From: Sphagnum magellanicum
Lineage: Eukaryota; Streptophyta; Sphagnopsida; Sphagnales; Sphagnaceae
Length of the DNA stretch: 64,000 nucleotides
NCBI GenBank assembly: GCA_021904315.1
Contig: CM038910.1
Location: forward strand, 18,352,001 to 18,416,000
Direction of reading: 5' to 3'
Shown: one piece after another, positions 11,613-23,400 of the stretch
How positions within the stretch are numbered: position 1 is the stretch's first letter
Layout of the letters: every line of letters begins with the position of its first letter
The notes under the pieces: model-generated
What the model saw: only the letters and a program-made list of their open reading frames with translations
The model's database searches: none
What the model was told of the DNA's origin: nothing
Position numbers and translations under genes: made by a program

Positions 11613-11700
11613 GTAGGAGAAGGGCCAGTCTTGAGGGCCATCTGCGCTCTCCTAGGCATCAAGAAAAGCGGATGGCAGAAAGACTGGCCCTTTCTCCTGA
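11613..11700 (+). ncRNA. microRNA-like hairpin candidate
   Basis: AGGAGAAGGGCCAGTCTT (11615-11632) pairs with 11680-11698 over 18 base pairs with one bulged T. After a small internal loop, CCATC (11638-11642) pairs with GATGG (11671-11675), then CGCT with AGCG. The terminal loop is about 18 nt. Length and shape fit a plant MIR precursor, but the duplex is palindromic in either strand. No promoter or target is visible. It could be the relic of a small inverted-repeat element. Confidence 0.3.
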
Positions 11701-13184
11701 CTAAAGACCACGGATGAATTTATAAATGAAGAAGCCATGATAAAGAACTGAAGAGGTATCACCTCTTTCCAAGTGTAAGATTTGTACTCTTCCACAGTTG
11801 AAGATTCCTCAATGTATTCTGTCTGACAGTAAATAACAAAGGAAAAAAATCCCAGTCTTTATTTGTGTAGGCTAAGGATACAGAACAGGGCTTTTCCCAG
11901 ATCTGGGCTTTTCTGGGAATCCCAGCCCCATACACGAAGCTGAATGAGGGGACCAGAGTTCCCATAACAGCCCCATTTGAGGTCCTTACGGACTTCCCTG
12001 GCATAGAGCTTTTTTGTTGGCCTTGCCTACCAATGCAAGGATATTGTGTTTAGATTCCTTATAGACTATAGTAGCTTAAGAGATTTTGGCCCCTAGGTAA
12101 TAGGTCTATTTTTATGTGAGGATTTTTGAAAGATGATATTTTGGCTTGTGTTGAAACTTGAGATTAGTTATAGAGTTTTAATAATATCTTGAAGGATTTT
12201 GGTTTCTTTTCGATGATTTTTTGAAAATTATATTTTTGCACGGTGAAATATTTGAGTTTCCATAATTCTTCTTTTGCTTTAAGATACTTTTAAAGGTAAA
12301 TGGCAAGGCCAGAGTGTGACACACCCCTTGTTTAATAATGGTGGCTGAGATCCGGTTTAGAGGAGAAAAGGAGGTTCCTCATTCTGCCCATCCTCCTTTG
12401 AGGCAGAAAATTTTATTGAGGGTGAGGTGACCTCCAAACAAACTAAGAAAATTCTACTGGGGTTATTTATGGCATGCAGACCAATCAGTTTCTCCAGATT
12501 CAGACTGGAGAAGTTAACCCCAGCAGTATTTCAGAGTCTTGGGAAGTTGCCTACATTGATATTGTGAATTGTTTCATTTCCAGGTTGATAGTAAACCAGC
12601 AACCATCAATACACCGTGCAGCATGGATGGTATGTGGCGAGCAAACACTTTTGCATTGTATTCTTGTCCTATAGGGTGATCCAATGTTATTTTTAAGGAA
12701 TGTGACAAATAGCCTTAATGGCAAGAGTGCACCTCAGCAAGCGGGCCCATAAACACACATGCCAAGACATGGGCCTTAAGTCCAAAATAGTGTTAAATGT
12801 ATAATGGGCCTAAAGACACAAAATAGTGTTAAATGTAGTATGAAACTGGCGAAAGAGGAGCAGGTCAGCTCTTTAATCATCTGACGAATTTGTCTCTAAA
12901 AAGCACCTGCAAAATTATAGCTTAGTAGTAGCGGGACCCAAAACAAAGGCAAAATCCGACACTAAAAAAATTCTCTATGGGCCATAGCTAATCACTGTGG
13001 TGCTAAGGGCAGTTAACTATGTGCTAATGATCCACATGCATCTACCTACCTAGTAACCATTAAGTGTCTCACCTGATTATTTACATACATAGTAACTACT
13101 TATGTTACCTACCTACTTGTCAATGATACTCACCCACTTACATATATAACCTAGTTACGTAGGTATTGAGGTGGAAGTAGAGGC
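11701..13184. other. Intergenic DNA, no gene seen
   Basis: Base composition is mixed. No frame of useful length carries a recognisable motif. The phrase CAAAATAGTGTTAAATGTA occurs twice near 12785 and 12820. Confidence 0.5.
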
Positions 13185-13689
13185 TTTACCAGGCTGGTTA
13201 CCAAAGTGAAACCTGATAACTCAATTGTGGCTCATCAACAATGTAATCATAACCGGTCATTGAGGGGTGCCTTGCGCTCCTATTGGTTGGCTGGATGTAA
13301 GTCATAACTCATATCCTGTATGTGCCATGCTGCCTGATTGGCTGAGGTGACAACCTTGCATCTACATTGGTGGGAGCATGTATGACTGGTGGAGTGTCAT
13401 AACCCATGCGTAGTGAGGGGGGAGCAACCGCATGCTCCGCACCCCTCCATGACCTGTTATGTGTGGTAACTAGCTAAAGCTACTGGGTTACCAAACGTAG
13501 TCTCAGCCTCGGTAGCTTCACTCCATTCCGTAACCCGGCAGCTCTCACAAGCTACTCAGTCCAGAAGACAGCTTTCCAATGCATTGTGCGCGATGGTGGG
13601 TGCTGAGTCTTGGGTGGTTTGTTGTAAGAACTGTGACTGGCTCTTCAGCCTTGATGGCTATTCATGTGATGTACACTGTCCTCTGCAGT
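13185..13689. promoter_or_regulatory. CCAAT-rich, moderately GC-rich block of unknown identity
   Basis: Between 13280 and 13375 the motif ATTGG (CCAAT on the minus strand) occurs three times, in TATTGGTTGGC, GATTGGCTGAGG and CATTGGTGGG. The block is richer in G+C than both flanks and ends at the palindrome array. It could be the U3 part of a solo LTR or an old promoter. No partner LTR is visible in this window, so the origin stays open. Confidence 0.25.
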
Positions 13690-14155
13690 GAATCGGGTGG
13701 CCACCCGATTCTTGCTATGTCTGAACTTTTGATATGTTTGAATCCGGTTGTTGTGCAATAATCTATTATCATCATTATAGAGTTTATAATCGGTTGGCCA
13801 CTCGATAGTCATCTTTTTTGGTGATCTTAGTGTTTATTTTCAGGCGGCCGCCCAGTAATTTATTACCCTCGTTATAGAATGAATATTGGGCGGTCACCCA
13901 ATACTAGTATTTTTTTATTATCTTAGTGTTTATTTTTGGGCGGCCACATGTTATTCTATTATAGTCATGATTGAGCTGAGAATTGGGCGGTCGCCCAATA
14001 GTCGTCTTTTTTTTATGATTTTAGTATTTACTTCTGGGCAGCCGCTCGATAGTCGTCATTCTTGATGATTTTAGTATTTGCTTTTGGGCAGTCGCCTGAT
14101 AGTCATAGTTTTTTATGATTTTAGTATTTACTTTTGGGTGGCCGCATGATTGAAA
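13690..14155. repeat. Array of GC-rich palindromes with a 49-bp period
   Basis: Nine versions of a GGGCGGYCGCCC-type palindrome recur with centres near 13700, 13797, 13848, 13894, 13942, 13991, 14040, 14090 and 14140. Spacing is 46-51 bp, with one double step. The first (13690-13711) is a perfect 22-bp palindrome. ATTGGGCGGTCGCCCAAT (13982-13999) and ATTGGGCGGTCACCCAAT (13885-13902) are near-perfect. The spacers are AT-rich and repeat TGATTTTAGTATTTACTTTT. A related CAGGTGGCCGACCGG lies further on near 14359. The GC palindromes in AT spacers look like a regularly spaced binding-site array or a satellite with hairpin potential. Confidence 0.85.
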
Positions 14156-14589
14156 CTATTCCATTGAACTTATTATGATTTCTTTGAAAGTTTCAACTTG
14201 ATTGGATTATTCAATTGTTATTGTATTTCTTTTTGGTTCAGTGTCGTTTTGCCGATTTTTGGCTGTTGTACAATACCAAGTGCCTAGGGTAGTTGTGTGT
14301 TCATGCAATTGGTAGAATGTTTTTGTAGTAGTTTGGTTTTTTATTTTTTTCTGGTATCAGGTGGCCGACCGGTGCTCTTTTATTGCAGTGTTCCAATTCT
14401 TTTTGTTGACTACAATTTTTCATTTCATTGCTAGGTATTTTGCAGGGGTGGAGAAATGTTTGCCATTGGTTACATTAGAGATAGCTGATGTGAATCCATC
14501 GATTTGAAGGGTATTCTTGTAGAGTATTGATATTTCACGATTAATTGTCTCCTACCTTCGCCCCATAATGAATTGTGGAATCCCGTCTA
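14156..14589. other. AT-rich DNA, no gene seen
   Basis: Apart from the single GGTGGCCGACCGG relic near 14360, nothing is recognisable. Confidence 0.5.
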
Positions 14590-15180
14590 GTCCAAGGAGG
14601 TTGTTTTAAGACCCAAGTTGAAGGAGTTTTTCATGAAGTGCCTAGAACAATTTACCATGTATATATGGATTTCAACTTGGCCTATGAGGATGAGTATGTG
14701 CTTGAAAAAAATCACTAAATATCCATAAATAACAAGTCTTGATTTGCATCGGATTATTGGCCAAGATTTGTGCAAAATTAACAAGCATATGTTACTAATC
14801 AAAAATAATAATATGTCCTTAGTCCCCATTACACATGACAAAAAAAAAAATTTCACAAAAACCTTGCTGATTTTTTCCCACGGTATTTGTATATTGATGT
14901 AGAAAATAAATTGTTGGTGGGCACTACCCCATACAAATGTTGCCAGAATCTTCTCTTTAATTTGATTTTTGTGCAGTCTTTTAGAAGTGAAAAGGAAGGG
15001 GAAGACCTGAAGAGGAAAATGATATAGTTGGCATTCTTCTTCCATATTTAAAATCGTTGCATTACTTTGGACTTAATGTTCCCATTTATGTCCAAGAGAA
15101 TCCTTTTGGTGCCATCAAGCATGTTACAGACGATGATACTGAGTACATCACGTTATTTGGAAAGTGTTCTAGCAAGTGTA
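14590..15180 (+). pseudogene. FCP1-like HAD phosphatase pseudogene, partial (copy A)
   Basis: Two separated pieces are homologous to copy B. At 14603-14676 the translation reads RPKLKEFFMKCLEQ then FTMYIWIS, the segment that follows motif I in FCP1-type HAD phosphatases. At 15028-15177 it reads ILLPYLKSLHYFGLNVPIYV then QENPFGAIKHV and a LFGKCSSK end. A GTGTAA donor-like site follows at the same position as in copy B, so intron positions were kept. This suggests DNA-level duplication rather than retroposition. The N-terminal catalytic motif and the C-terminal third are missing here. Stops and shifts separate the pieces. Confidence 0.5.
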
Positions 15181-15539
15181 ATGTTAGTTTTAGTAAAAAT
15201 TCTTTGGCATGTTAGGTAAGTAGTGGAAAGTAAAGTTGTTTCTCATCCTATAAAGGTTCTTTGTATTTTTTTTTTAATCGCATTGTCTTGCATACCATCT
15301 TGACCTCTAGTGGGCCTTTTTAATGGATTGCCCACTAGTTTCATGGTTTTGTTAGGTTATTGTGGTCAACCCTCAACCACCTAAAATGACTAGAATAATG
15401 GATGTGCCTATGAGATTTAAGGTTATGAGATGTAGAGTTCTCAAGTTTTCACCCATTGAATGTGGAACATTTGGATGAAATGCCTTCAAGTTCAAGTTGT
15501 GGAATTGAAGAAAAAAGACCTTGTTCGCTTTTACTAGAG

Positions 15540-17167
15540 GTCAATGTTTTCCATGTTATTTTCGACTTGAATGGAGTTCTTGTGGCTACACGCTTTGAAA
15601 TGGTTCAAAATACCAAATAACAAAAACCTCCAATTCCATTTCACATTCTTATCTTGAAGCCTAGATTGAAGGAATTCCTCGAACAATGTATTATGCAATT
15701 CACTGTGTATATATGGTCTGCCACCCAACAACAGAACATTAATAAGTATTTGGATCAAATTTAACAAGAAACCCAATTTACTATCGATCCTTCTAGGGTC
15801 TTTAGGGAGGAGTGTTGCACCAAAAATGTGCATTTTTTGCCTTCTAATATAAACAAGCTTGTTTTTCACAAAAATCATAATTTTTTCTTTTTTAAAATAC
15901 CTTGAGACTCATGCTAGTAACACATTGTTCATAGATGATACGCTTTATAAGAATATGTTTAATAGGCCATTTAGTGCCATTTTTGTGGAGTTGTTTAAAG
16001 GTTTTGGTAGGGTTGAGAATTATTTGTGACAAACTATTCTTCCTTGCTTAGAATCTTTTCATCACTTTGGATATGGTGTAGCTATTTTTGTAAAGGACAA
16101 CCTTTTTGGTAGGATTAAAAATATTGTTCACAACAATCTTGGACAATATAAAACGTTATACCAACATTGTAGTGCTAGGTGTGAAATGTCATATTGTACA
16201 AATGTGAAAATGAAAATGAAAAAAATAAATTGTAAATTATCTATTATTATTTCGTTTCTTTGAAAATCTCTAATTTATCATTCTCTTTTTACTAGGTAAT
16301 ATTTTCTTATGTGTTGAATCCACTAATTGATTAAGTTAATTATTTAGTTAATTGATGTTGAAGATAAATATTGTTGATTATTTCCCAATTTGCTGGATTA
16401 GACTATATACTATGCAATTGGATTTTGTTATGCTAGCTTCTCCTAGTTTTTGGTAGGTTGTTTTTCTGTGTCCATTTGCATCTACTACACATCCACCCAC
16501 ATGTTTTCATTCACATCCTTCCAAACCCAAAAAAATTATTCATTCTCAGCATGAATGGCATCATGTGTTACTTTCCACAAAGTGCTATTCCACATGAGCG
16601 TAATCATGTGAGGGGGAGAAATATTGACATCAGCATAGTGGAAACAAAAACTAGAATGCAACATTGTTTTTCTTTAGCATTCAAAAAGTTTCATATTGCA
16701 ATTTGGTTTTGAATGTTGTTGGAAGTTGTTATGGAAATTCTTCCTATATTAATGCCACAAGTATTTGTTGATCATTTGGGGTCATGAACATATTACTACC
16801 TCAAGGATTTGAAATGTGTGTATTTTACTTGTCGAAAACCTCCCTATGGCAAAGAAGACCAAATGTTGCTCATTGAGGATGAGCCAAACAAGGCCCTTCA
16901 AAATTCTCATTGTAGTGGTCTTTTAATTAAATCCTTTAGAGGACAAGAGTTGTTGAGGAATAAGGTTTAATGGTTCGACAGTTGGACCTTGCATCTCATT
17001 TATGGCCAATGTTGATTGGATTACCATTGGTAAGTGCAGTTAACATCCATTATGAAATCCTTGTCAAATATTTGAAGTCACGTTTGAATTCTTTTTCACC
17101 AAATTATTTTTGGTTTATGCAATATATGGAAAATGATAATGGGGATGGTAGACTCCACTTCCTTTAA
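15540..17167 (+). pseudogene. FCP1-like HAD phosphatase pseudogene (copy B, most complete)
   Basis: At 15555-15590 the frame reads VIFDLNGVLVATR, the HAD motif I of FCP1-like proteins, with the nucleophile Asp codon at 15564-15566. RLKEFLEQCIMQFTVYIWSA follows at 15660-15720. A second block at 16030-16185 reads ILPCLESFHHFGYGVAIFV then KDNLFGRIKNI. A third at 16848-17167 reads LLIEDEPNKAL (late HAD motif), SFRG, SHLWPMLIGLPLV and FMQYMENDNGD. The gaps behave like introns. A TAA and a frame change near 16970 break the last block. Plant members of this family are usually predicted Ser/Thr phosphatases. No active product is expected. Confidence 0.55.
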
Positions 17168-18189
17168 GTATGCACTCTGAACCTCAACACCTTGAAAGCA
17201 ATTAGTTCATGTGTTTTTATGGTTTTTCTCTTGAATTATGCATTCTTATAAAATCGATTATTGGGTTTTGTTTGTAGTTGGTTCAAATTATTATTTGTAA
17301 ACCGCATGAAGATTTTTGCAACTATGAAATGTAGAAAGCGATGTTGTCCAATTGGATTCTTGTTTCAAGATGACATTGATGTAATTGTGTATCTAACTAT
17401 TAGACAATGATGGATGCTCTAAGTATGTGGAAATTTAAGTATTAAAATTTGCAAACTTGCAAATTTAATTTTTCTAGTTTTGATTCAAATGATAAAAACT
17501 TGATGTATCAATATGATTTTACTTATTTGGATGAGAGCACAGTAAAGTATGTCAATGACTTTTCTTTTTTAGTGGAAAATATCCATAAACTAAAACTCTA
17601 TACATTGAAATCATGAATATTTTTTACTTTAATGATCAATAAGAGGAAGATCTTTGACTTCATTACATAATATTGAATAATTACATGTTTTAATATGCAT
17701 TTAAGTAAATTTTTAGAAATAGAAGTACAAGAAAATAGGTGTCACACTCCTGCTTCAAGTATATGAAAGTACAATTGTAATTGGATTTCTTGTACTTTCA
17801 AATGGACAGAGCATTAATATGTATCAATGTGTTTAAATTTTTTTCATATCATAGTCATAATTTATCAAAATTTTCATACAAAGGTATGTTGGAAATCTTG
17901 AAAACCCAATTAGTTTAGAATATACTTTTCATCCATTTTTCTTATATGAAAAATCCTCACATTTTATGTGTAGTTTACCATAAATTCGATGGAATGCACC
18001 ATTGCCCATAATGAAAGTTAAAGAAGTTTTGAATAGTTTTTTTCATTTATGCCATAAATATGATCGTGACTGCATGTGTGACTATTTTTTTGGCATACTT
18101 TACCATGTTTTCACCCATTTGGATGCATGATTTTCCACTTATTCATTTTGATGTTTTACATTTAATTTTTTTTTTTATTGTTATCCTTC
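17168..18189. other. AT-rich intergenic DNA, no gene seen
   Basis: The first 150 bp resemble the stretch after copy C (about 314-480: shared TTGGTTCA.ATTATT.TTTGTA wording), so the duplicated block extends past the pseudogene. Beyond that nothing is supported. Confidence 0.5.
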
Positions 18190-18735
18190 TTCAAGGTTAT
18201 CATCCACCTAGTGGACACCATATTATCATTCAAGTCTTTTTGAATCCATATATTGTGATCATGTGGGTGGCTACCAGCTTTTGATTCAACTTTTTCTCGT
18301 TCCTTAAAAAGGTTGTGCTCCATTGGTGGCCACCACATTTTCATCCAAGTATTTTTAAATTCATATAAGTATTATGATGTTGTGGGTGACCATAGGTTCT
18401 GATTCATTTCTTTTTCATTCCTTGAAAGGGTTGTGTTCCACTTGATGGCCACCAAGTTTACATCTAAATATTTGTGAGTCTATATAGGCATTATGATGTT
18501 GGGGGTGATTACCAAGTTTTGATTCAACTTTTTTTATTCCTTAAAAGGGTTGTGTTCCATTTGGTGGCCAAGTTCTCATCTAAGTCTTTTTGAATCCATA
18601 TAAACATGATTATGATGCTGCAAATAACTGCCAAGTTGTCATTCATCATATTTTAACTTCTTCAAAAAATTGTGATACACCTTGTGGCCATTTGGTTCTT
18701 AATCAAGTATATCTCAATCCATACTATTTAATATG
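18190..18735. repeat. Tandem repeat, period about 119 bp, four to five units
   Basis: Units start near 18193 (partial), 18311, 18429, 18548 and 18669 with GGTTGTGTTCCAYYTGGTGG. They carry ATCTAAGTATTTTTGAATCC, ATTATGATGTTG and TTTTGATTCAACTTTTTT. Copies are diverged but spaced 118-121 bp apart. No open frame runs through them. Confidence 0.85.
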
Positions 18736-19140
18736 GTTATTTTTTGACTCCAAAATTTTTATTGTTATTTTTGGACTTTTAAAAAGTCTAGAATTATTTA
18801 AATACATGTTCTATCCACAATGCAAAGTAGTGAAATTTTGGAATATTTCCACTTTTTTTAATGAAAAATTTATTAAAATGACTTTGCATCCGAAAAATAT
18901 ATATATATTCAGTTTCCATAAGCAAAAAAAAACATATACAAAAAAAATATCTAAAAAACTTAAAATAAAAATAAAAATAAATGGAAATCAACATTGAAAA
19001 GAATCATGTATTTAGGTGAATGTGGTCACAGGTCAAAACTAAAGCCATTGTTTGTTCCACATCCATTGTCCCACACCTACACAAAGCTAGAAAAGGGGGA
19101 AATACCTTGCCACTCATTAAACAAAAGTAGAAGCAACAAT
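18736..19140. other. AT-rich DNA, no gene seen
   Basis: A-rich stretches near 18925-18985 only. Confidence 0.5.
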
Positions 19141-19700
19141 GGCACTAGGTGAACATAACAATGAAAAAAGCACAAATGGTAGCATGTGAAGATATTTGAA
19201 AGGTTAACACGACCATGAAAGAAGCATGAACAATAACACTAACGATGATGTTAGGTGACCATGACCACAAAGGAAGCAACGACAACAACGATGTCATTAG
19301 GCAACCACAACCACAAAGGAAATAGTAACAGTGATGGTGCCAAGTGACCATGACCATGAAGAAAGCAACAACAACAATGATGGCACAAGACGACCATGAC
19401 CACAAAGGAAACAACAACAACAATGGCACTAGGCAAACACGACCACAAAGGAAGCACCAACACCATTAGCGACCATGACTATGAAAGAAAGACCAACAAC
19501 AATGACGATGGTGCCAGGAAATCATGACCACAAAGGAAGCACCAACAATAGCAATGGTGTTAAGCAACCACAACCATGAAAGAAACAACAATGACAACAA
19601 TGGTGCATTGTGACCATGACCACAAATGAAAGCACCAACAAGAGCAACGATGGTATCATGAAACCACGACCAGAAAGAAGATACGAACAAGAACAACAAC
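19141..19700. repeat. Degenerate minisatellite of about 50 bp units
   Basis: About ten units contain GACCATGACCACAAAGGAAG followed by CAACAACAACAATGATGG and a YGCCAGGC-like word. Minus-strand frames over it give repetitive Leu/Val/Trp-rich peptides that simply reflect the repeat. Confidence 0.75.
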
Positions 19701-20319
19701 AAACAATAAACCTCAAAATAAAACAAGCTCTATTCTCTAAACTCTCTCACAAAAGTCACAAGCAAATGTAAACAACCATCAAAGAAAAAAGTGCTTTGAA
19801 GTTCTTTATACTTCTCTTCCGAGAGGCGTCACACCCCCGCTCAAATCTAACCATTACTCTAACCACTAACCAAAATCTAATGGCCTAACCCAAGCACTAA
19901 CCTAATAAACTAACAGCTACATCAAGAAACCCTGAGAACTGTATCTGGGTTTTATGAGAAAACCCAACCAATTTTCTTTTTTAAATTAGAAACTCAGTCC
20001 AGTTCTCATCACTAGTTCTCACATGGGTGAGAACTGGAAGGTTGGTTTTCTAACCGGTTATCAATAAATTTAATTCCCATCTATTCTCAGTCTGAAAACT
20101 GGACTGAAAACTGATTCGAGAACCACCCAACACTGGCCCAAAGACAGGAGACAGGGTGACTTTAGGGACAACTCTAATAGCCAGGAAAAAAGTCAATTCA
20201 TTTGGCATGAGCTGAGTAAGAGATTGAGCCTTGTTGAATGATTCTCACATAATCAGCTCTGCTTCCAATTTTTATTTTTATTTTTATTTTTTAAAAAGCA
20301 TAACAGCAGATTTGACCTG
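19701..20319. other. Intergenic DNA with short inverted words
   Basis: Between 19975 and 20130 GAACTGGA / TCCAGTTC and GGTTGG / CCAACC words alternate, ending in CACCCAACACTGGC. This could be the relic of a hAT-type MITE related to 44107-44556. Nothing firmer is seen. Confidence 0.35.
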
Positions 20320-20440
20320 ACAAGCTGTTGGCAAAGCCCAAGTCAAGCTCATTAGCAGAGGGCTGGCAAGAGTTTCACCTGCACACCACTGGGTTGAAAC
20401 TCAGGACCCTTTTGAGGTTCTAGGGTCCCAGAACGGGCTA
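20320..20440 (+). repeat. tRNA-derived SINE-like sequence
   Basis: TTAGCAGAGGGCTGGC fits an RNA polymerase III box A and GGGTTGAAACTCAGG fits box B at tRNA-like spacing. The flanking G+C content is higher than the surroundings. No poly-A tail or clear duplication was found, so this is a tentative SINE head. Confidence 0.35.
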
Positions 20441-23400
20441 TCCAGTGAGCCCTCATCCCTGAGGGTTGCTTCCAAGTTTTTGTTCTCAACACAATTTTGG
20501 CATGTCAATGTCCATGTGTATTCGGAAGTAAGACTCACCAGCGCAGACCAGTGTTGTGAGGTTTCCTGGTTTGGAGTGTTAAACCCAGGGGTTCAAGTTA
20601 TTGTGATCTGGATTTGCATAAGCAATCTTTGGGTGGAAGACCATGGAACTAAAAATGGTCCACAACATCTTGAAAACAAAAAATTGAACATATTTTCTTT
20701 ATGCAAGGAAGCTGAACTTTTTGGAATAGTTGACAAGTAAACTGAAATTCATAAATACTTGATTAATTTTAATTAGTTGTCAAACTCCATACCTATATAA
20801 TTTTAAATTTTAATTTGTTGGAAAATTTTGTACTTGTACAATCTCCAATCTTGGAGAGCATGTACATGCAAAGAACATCAAAATCAAAGAACTGCTGGTT
20901 CCCATTAATTTTTAAACCTCTAAAAAATACCAGTTTTCATGAAAGAACCAGAGGTTTTAGAGGTGGTAATTTGATTTTTTCCAAATTTTTTGAGAACTGG
21001 GGGATATATTGGAATCTGCTCTCTTTTTAGTGTGAAATTTCTCCTAAATGTGAAATTGTTTTCGGGGTTCCGACCCCTACAAAGGCTTTTTTGAAATGTT
21101 CTTCATGAAATCACCATAAAAGCAAGGTTTTTGAACTGGGTTTGCCGAATTGAGAGCGCCTGCTCTTGCAAGTCACCAAAAAGCTGCAGGATAACTACAG
21201 AGAACAATGGAAGGGGAAAGAAAAACTCACACACAGAACAGATTCCATTGATGGTCATTTTTCCAAAAGCTTGCAAATTGAAAGACAGAATGCAGAGCTC
21301 ATTACTACCCCCAAAACAATTGTACAGATTCAACAAAATCCATCTCAAACTGAAGTCGATCTATCAAATCAAATCTTGTCTAGTGAAAAATATCTTAAGT
21401 TGTGACGAACATTTGTTGTGGATTTTCATTAGTAAAAAATTTAGTTTAAAATTCTTCTTTTGATGGGTCAAAGTTTGAACCAGTGATTTTTAAGAGAATT
21501 TTGTGATGTAACCAAAGTGACAATCATCCAGAAAATAATTCAACCAAATTTGGCTACATACCAGATATGAAAGTTTGTTTTTAAAAAATATTTTTTATAT
21601 TCTAGGCCAACTGCTGGAACTTATCATTAAAAATCTGGTTATTTGGATCCCCCCTCCCCACCCCCACCCTTCAAAATCTGGTGAATTTCAGCCTTCTTTC
21701 ATGAAAAATTCGAAATCATATTTTTCAGGTCAAAATTTAAAAAGAACATTGCCAAATAAAAAAACACTGGTTTGGACTTGCTTCAGAAGGCAGGGATAGG
21801 GTCCAAAAATGGGAAGCACCTAATGGCTGATGGGATGTCATGAAATTTGGATTGGGAACCTGGGAACTACAAAGAAGTTCCACAAACATTTGTTGTGGGT
21901 GTTGTGAACAACATCTATCTATGAAGGAAGGTAGTTTGTTTTGTTTTGTTTTTAGTTATGAGATCCACTGAACTGGGATGCTTCAGATTGTGTTCTTGGT
22001 GCCTTTGGAAAGCTCTTCACAAGGAGCAAGGGGCTTGGTTCCATGGCATTTGGACTTGCAGTGCAAAAGTTCTTGAATATTGAATGATTTCTTCACTAAA
22101 AATTCAATTGAATTGTAGCTGAAAATTTAGGAGGAATTGGAATGTGCCTTTGGTATTGTTGGAAAGACCTTGATGAGCAGGATTTGATGGAATTTATTTG
22201 GTAAGATTTGGATTCAGATGGTGGGAGATATTGATTTTTAAGTGATTTCTGCCACTGAAAATTCAAATAAATTCTCAAAAATTTGGTTTTGGAAGGAAAA
22301 ATCAGTTGAGGACATGGTAACACTTGGGCCAACGGCACAGGCCACACTAGTGAGACTGAAGGCGACATTGGCATTATCAATGATGGAAGGATAGAAAGAA
22401 AGAGGGAACAATGGTCCTAGCCAGGTAGTAGTTTTTCCACCTATATGACCAGAAATCCCATCGCCTTGCAGAATAACTAGGAAAAATCAGGAAATAAGTC
22501 TCCAGACAAACGGACAAAGAAGATCATAAGGTGATTGCTGCTGTACTGGAAATTTCTTGTCTAAAAAGACCATGTGTTGTTGGCAAAGTCTTGGGAAGTT
22601 TTGAGAACTCATTCTACCAAACTCCAACATGTTGCAATCCCAATGGCCGTCATTGCCAATGATGTGGATGTTGGTCAAATTATTGACATTTTACCACAAT
22701 AGATGTATCATGATGATATAGAAGTGTTCATACAAAAAAGGTTGATAGGATGGTTAAAAGGGCCTATTGATGATGGAATATAATTGAAAATGTTGTTCCT
22801 TGTGTGCCACACTTGGTCAATAAAGTTGGGAAATGAAAATTCCATGTCTCTTTGCATCTACCTATTGCAAGAAGGAGAATTCGTCTATTAGGCTTTCTTG
22901 TTCAATTTGTCTACATTTTGAACCTACCCCTATGACCACTTTTAGCCTTCCCTTCCTTCCTTCAACTATAGTCTATCATCCATTAATAGAAGCTAACTAA
23001 TGGCAACATTATTGTATTAGCTTTTTACTAAGAAGAATTATTTAAAAGAGAAATATAACATTCAAGAAAATGTAATTTTTAAAAAACTACAGGAGAATCC
23101 TTTAGGACTTTTCAAGGAAGATGTACATTGGGATGGACAAATCCCCAGCCTAAGTACTAGGAGATAGAAACTTGAAATGCCACGAAATTGAAAAACTTAG
23201 AAGGAAGGATCAAAAGAAAATATCGTGAGTTTAAAAAATGGAAGCTAAATTAAAGCACATCCCATGCTTCTTTTATGTTCAAAGGCACACAAACAACTCA
23301 TGAAGGCCCAAAGTGTAGAGAGGACACTAATGGCTTGCTTATGTGAACCACATGATTAAAAAGGCTTGCTCCTATCTTAACATCATAGACTTGAAGGGGA

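Noticed and set aside
11310..11717. Gene suggested by overlapping frames of 135 and 99 codons on both strands
   Set aside because: No motif, start context or codon bias favours either strand, and the microRNA-like hairpin lies inside the same stretch.
19145..19726. Repetitive Leu/Val/Trp-rich minus-strand frames as a membrane repeat protein
   Set aside because: They are translations of the degenerate minisatellite; every frame shows a repeat and no start or splice context fits.
21131..21463. Exon of an unknown gene
   Set aside because: The hydrophilic composition is gene-like, but no splice-consistent neighbour or known motif was found and the region resembles degraded retroelement DNA.
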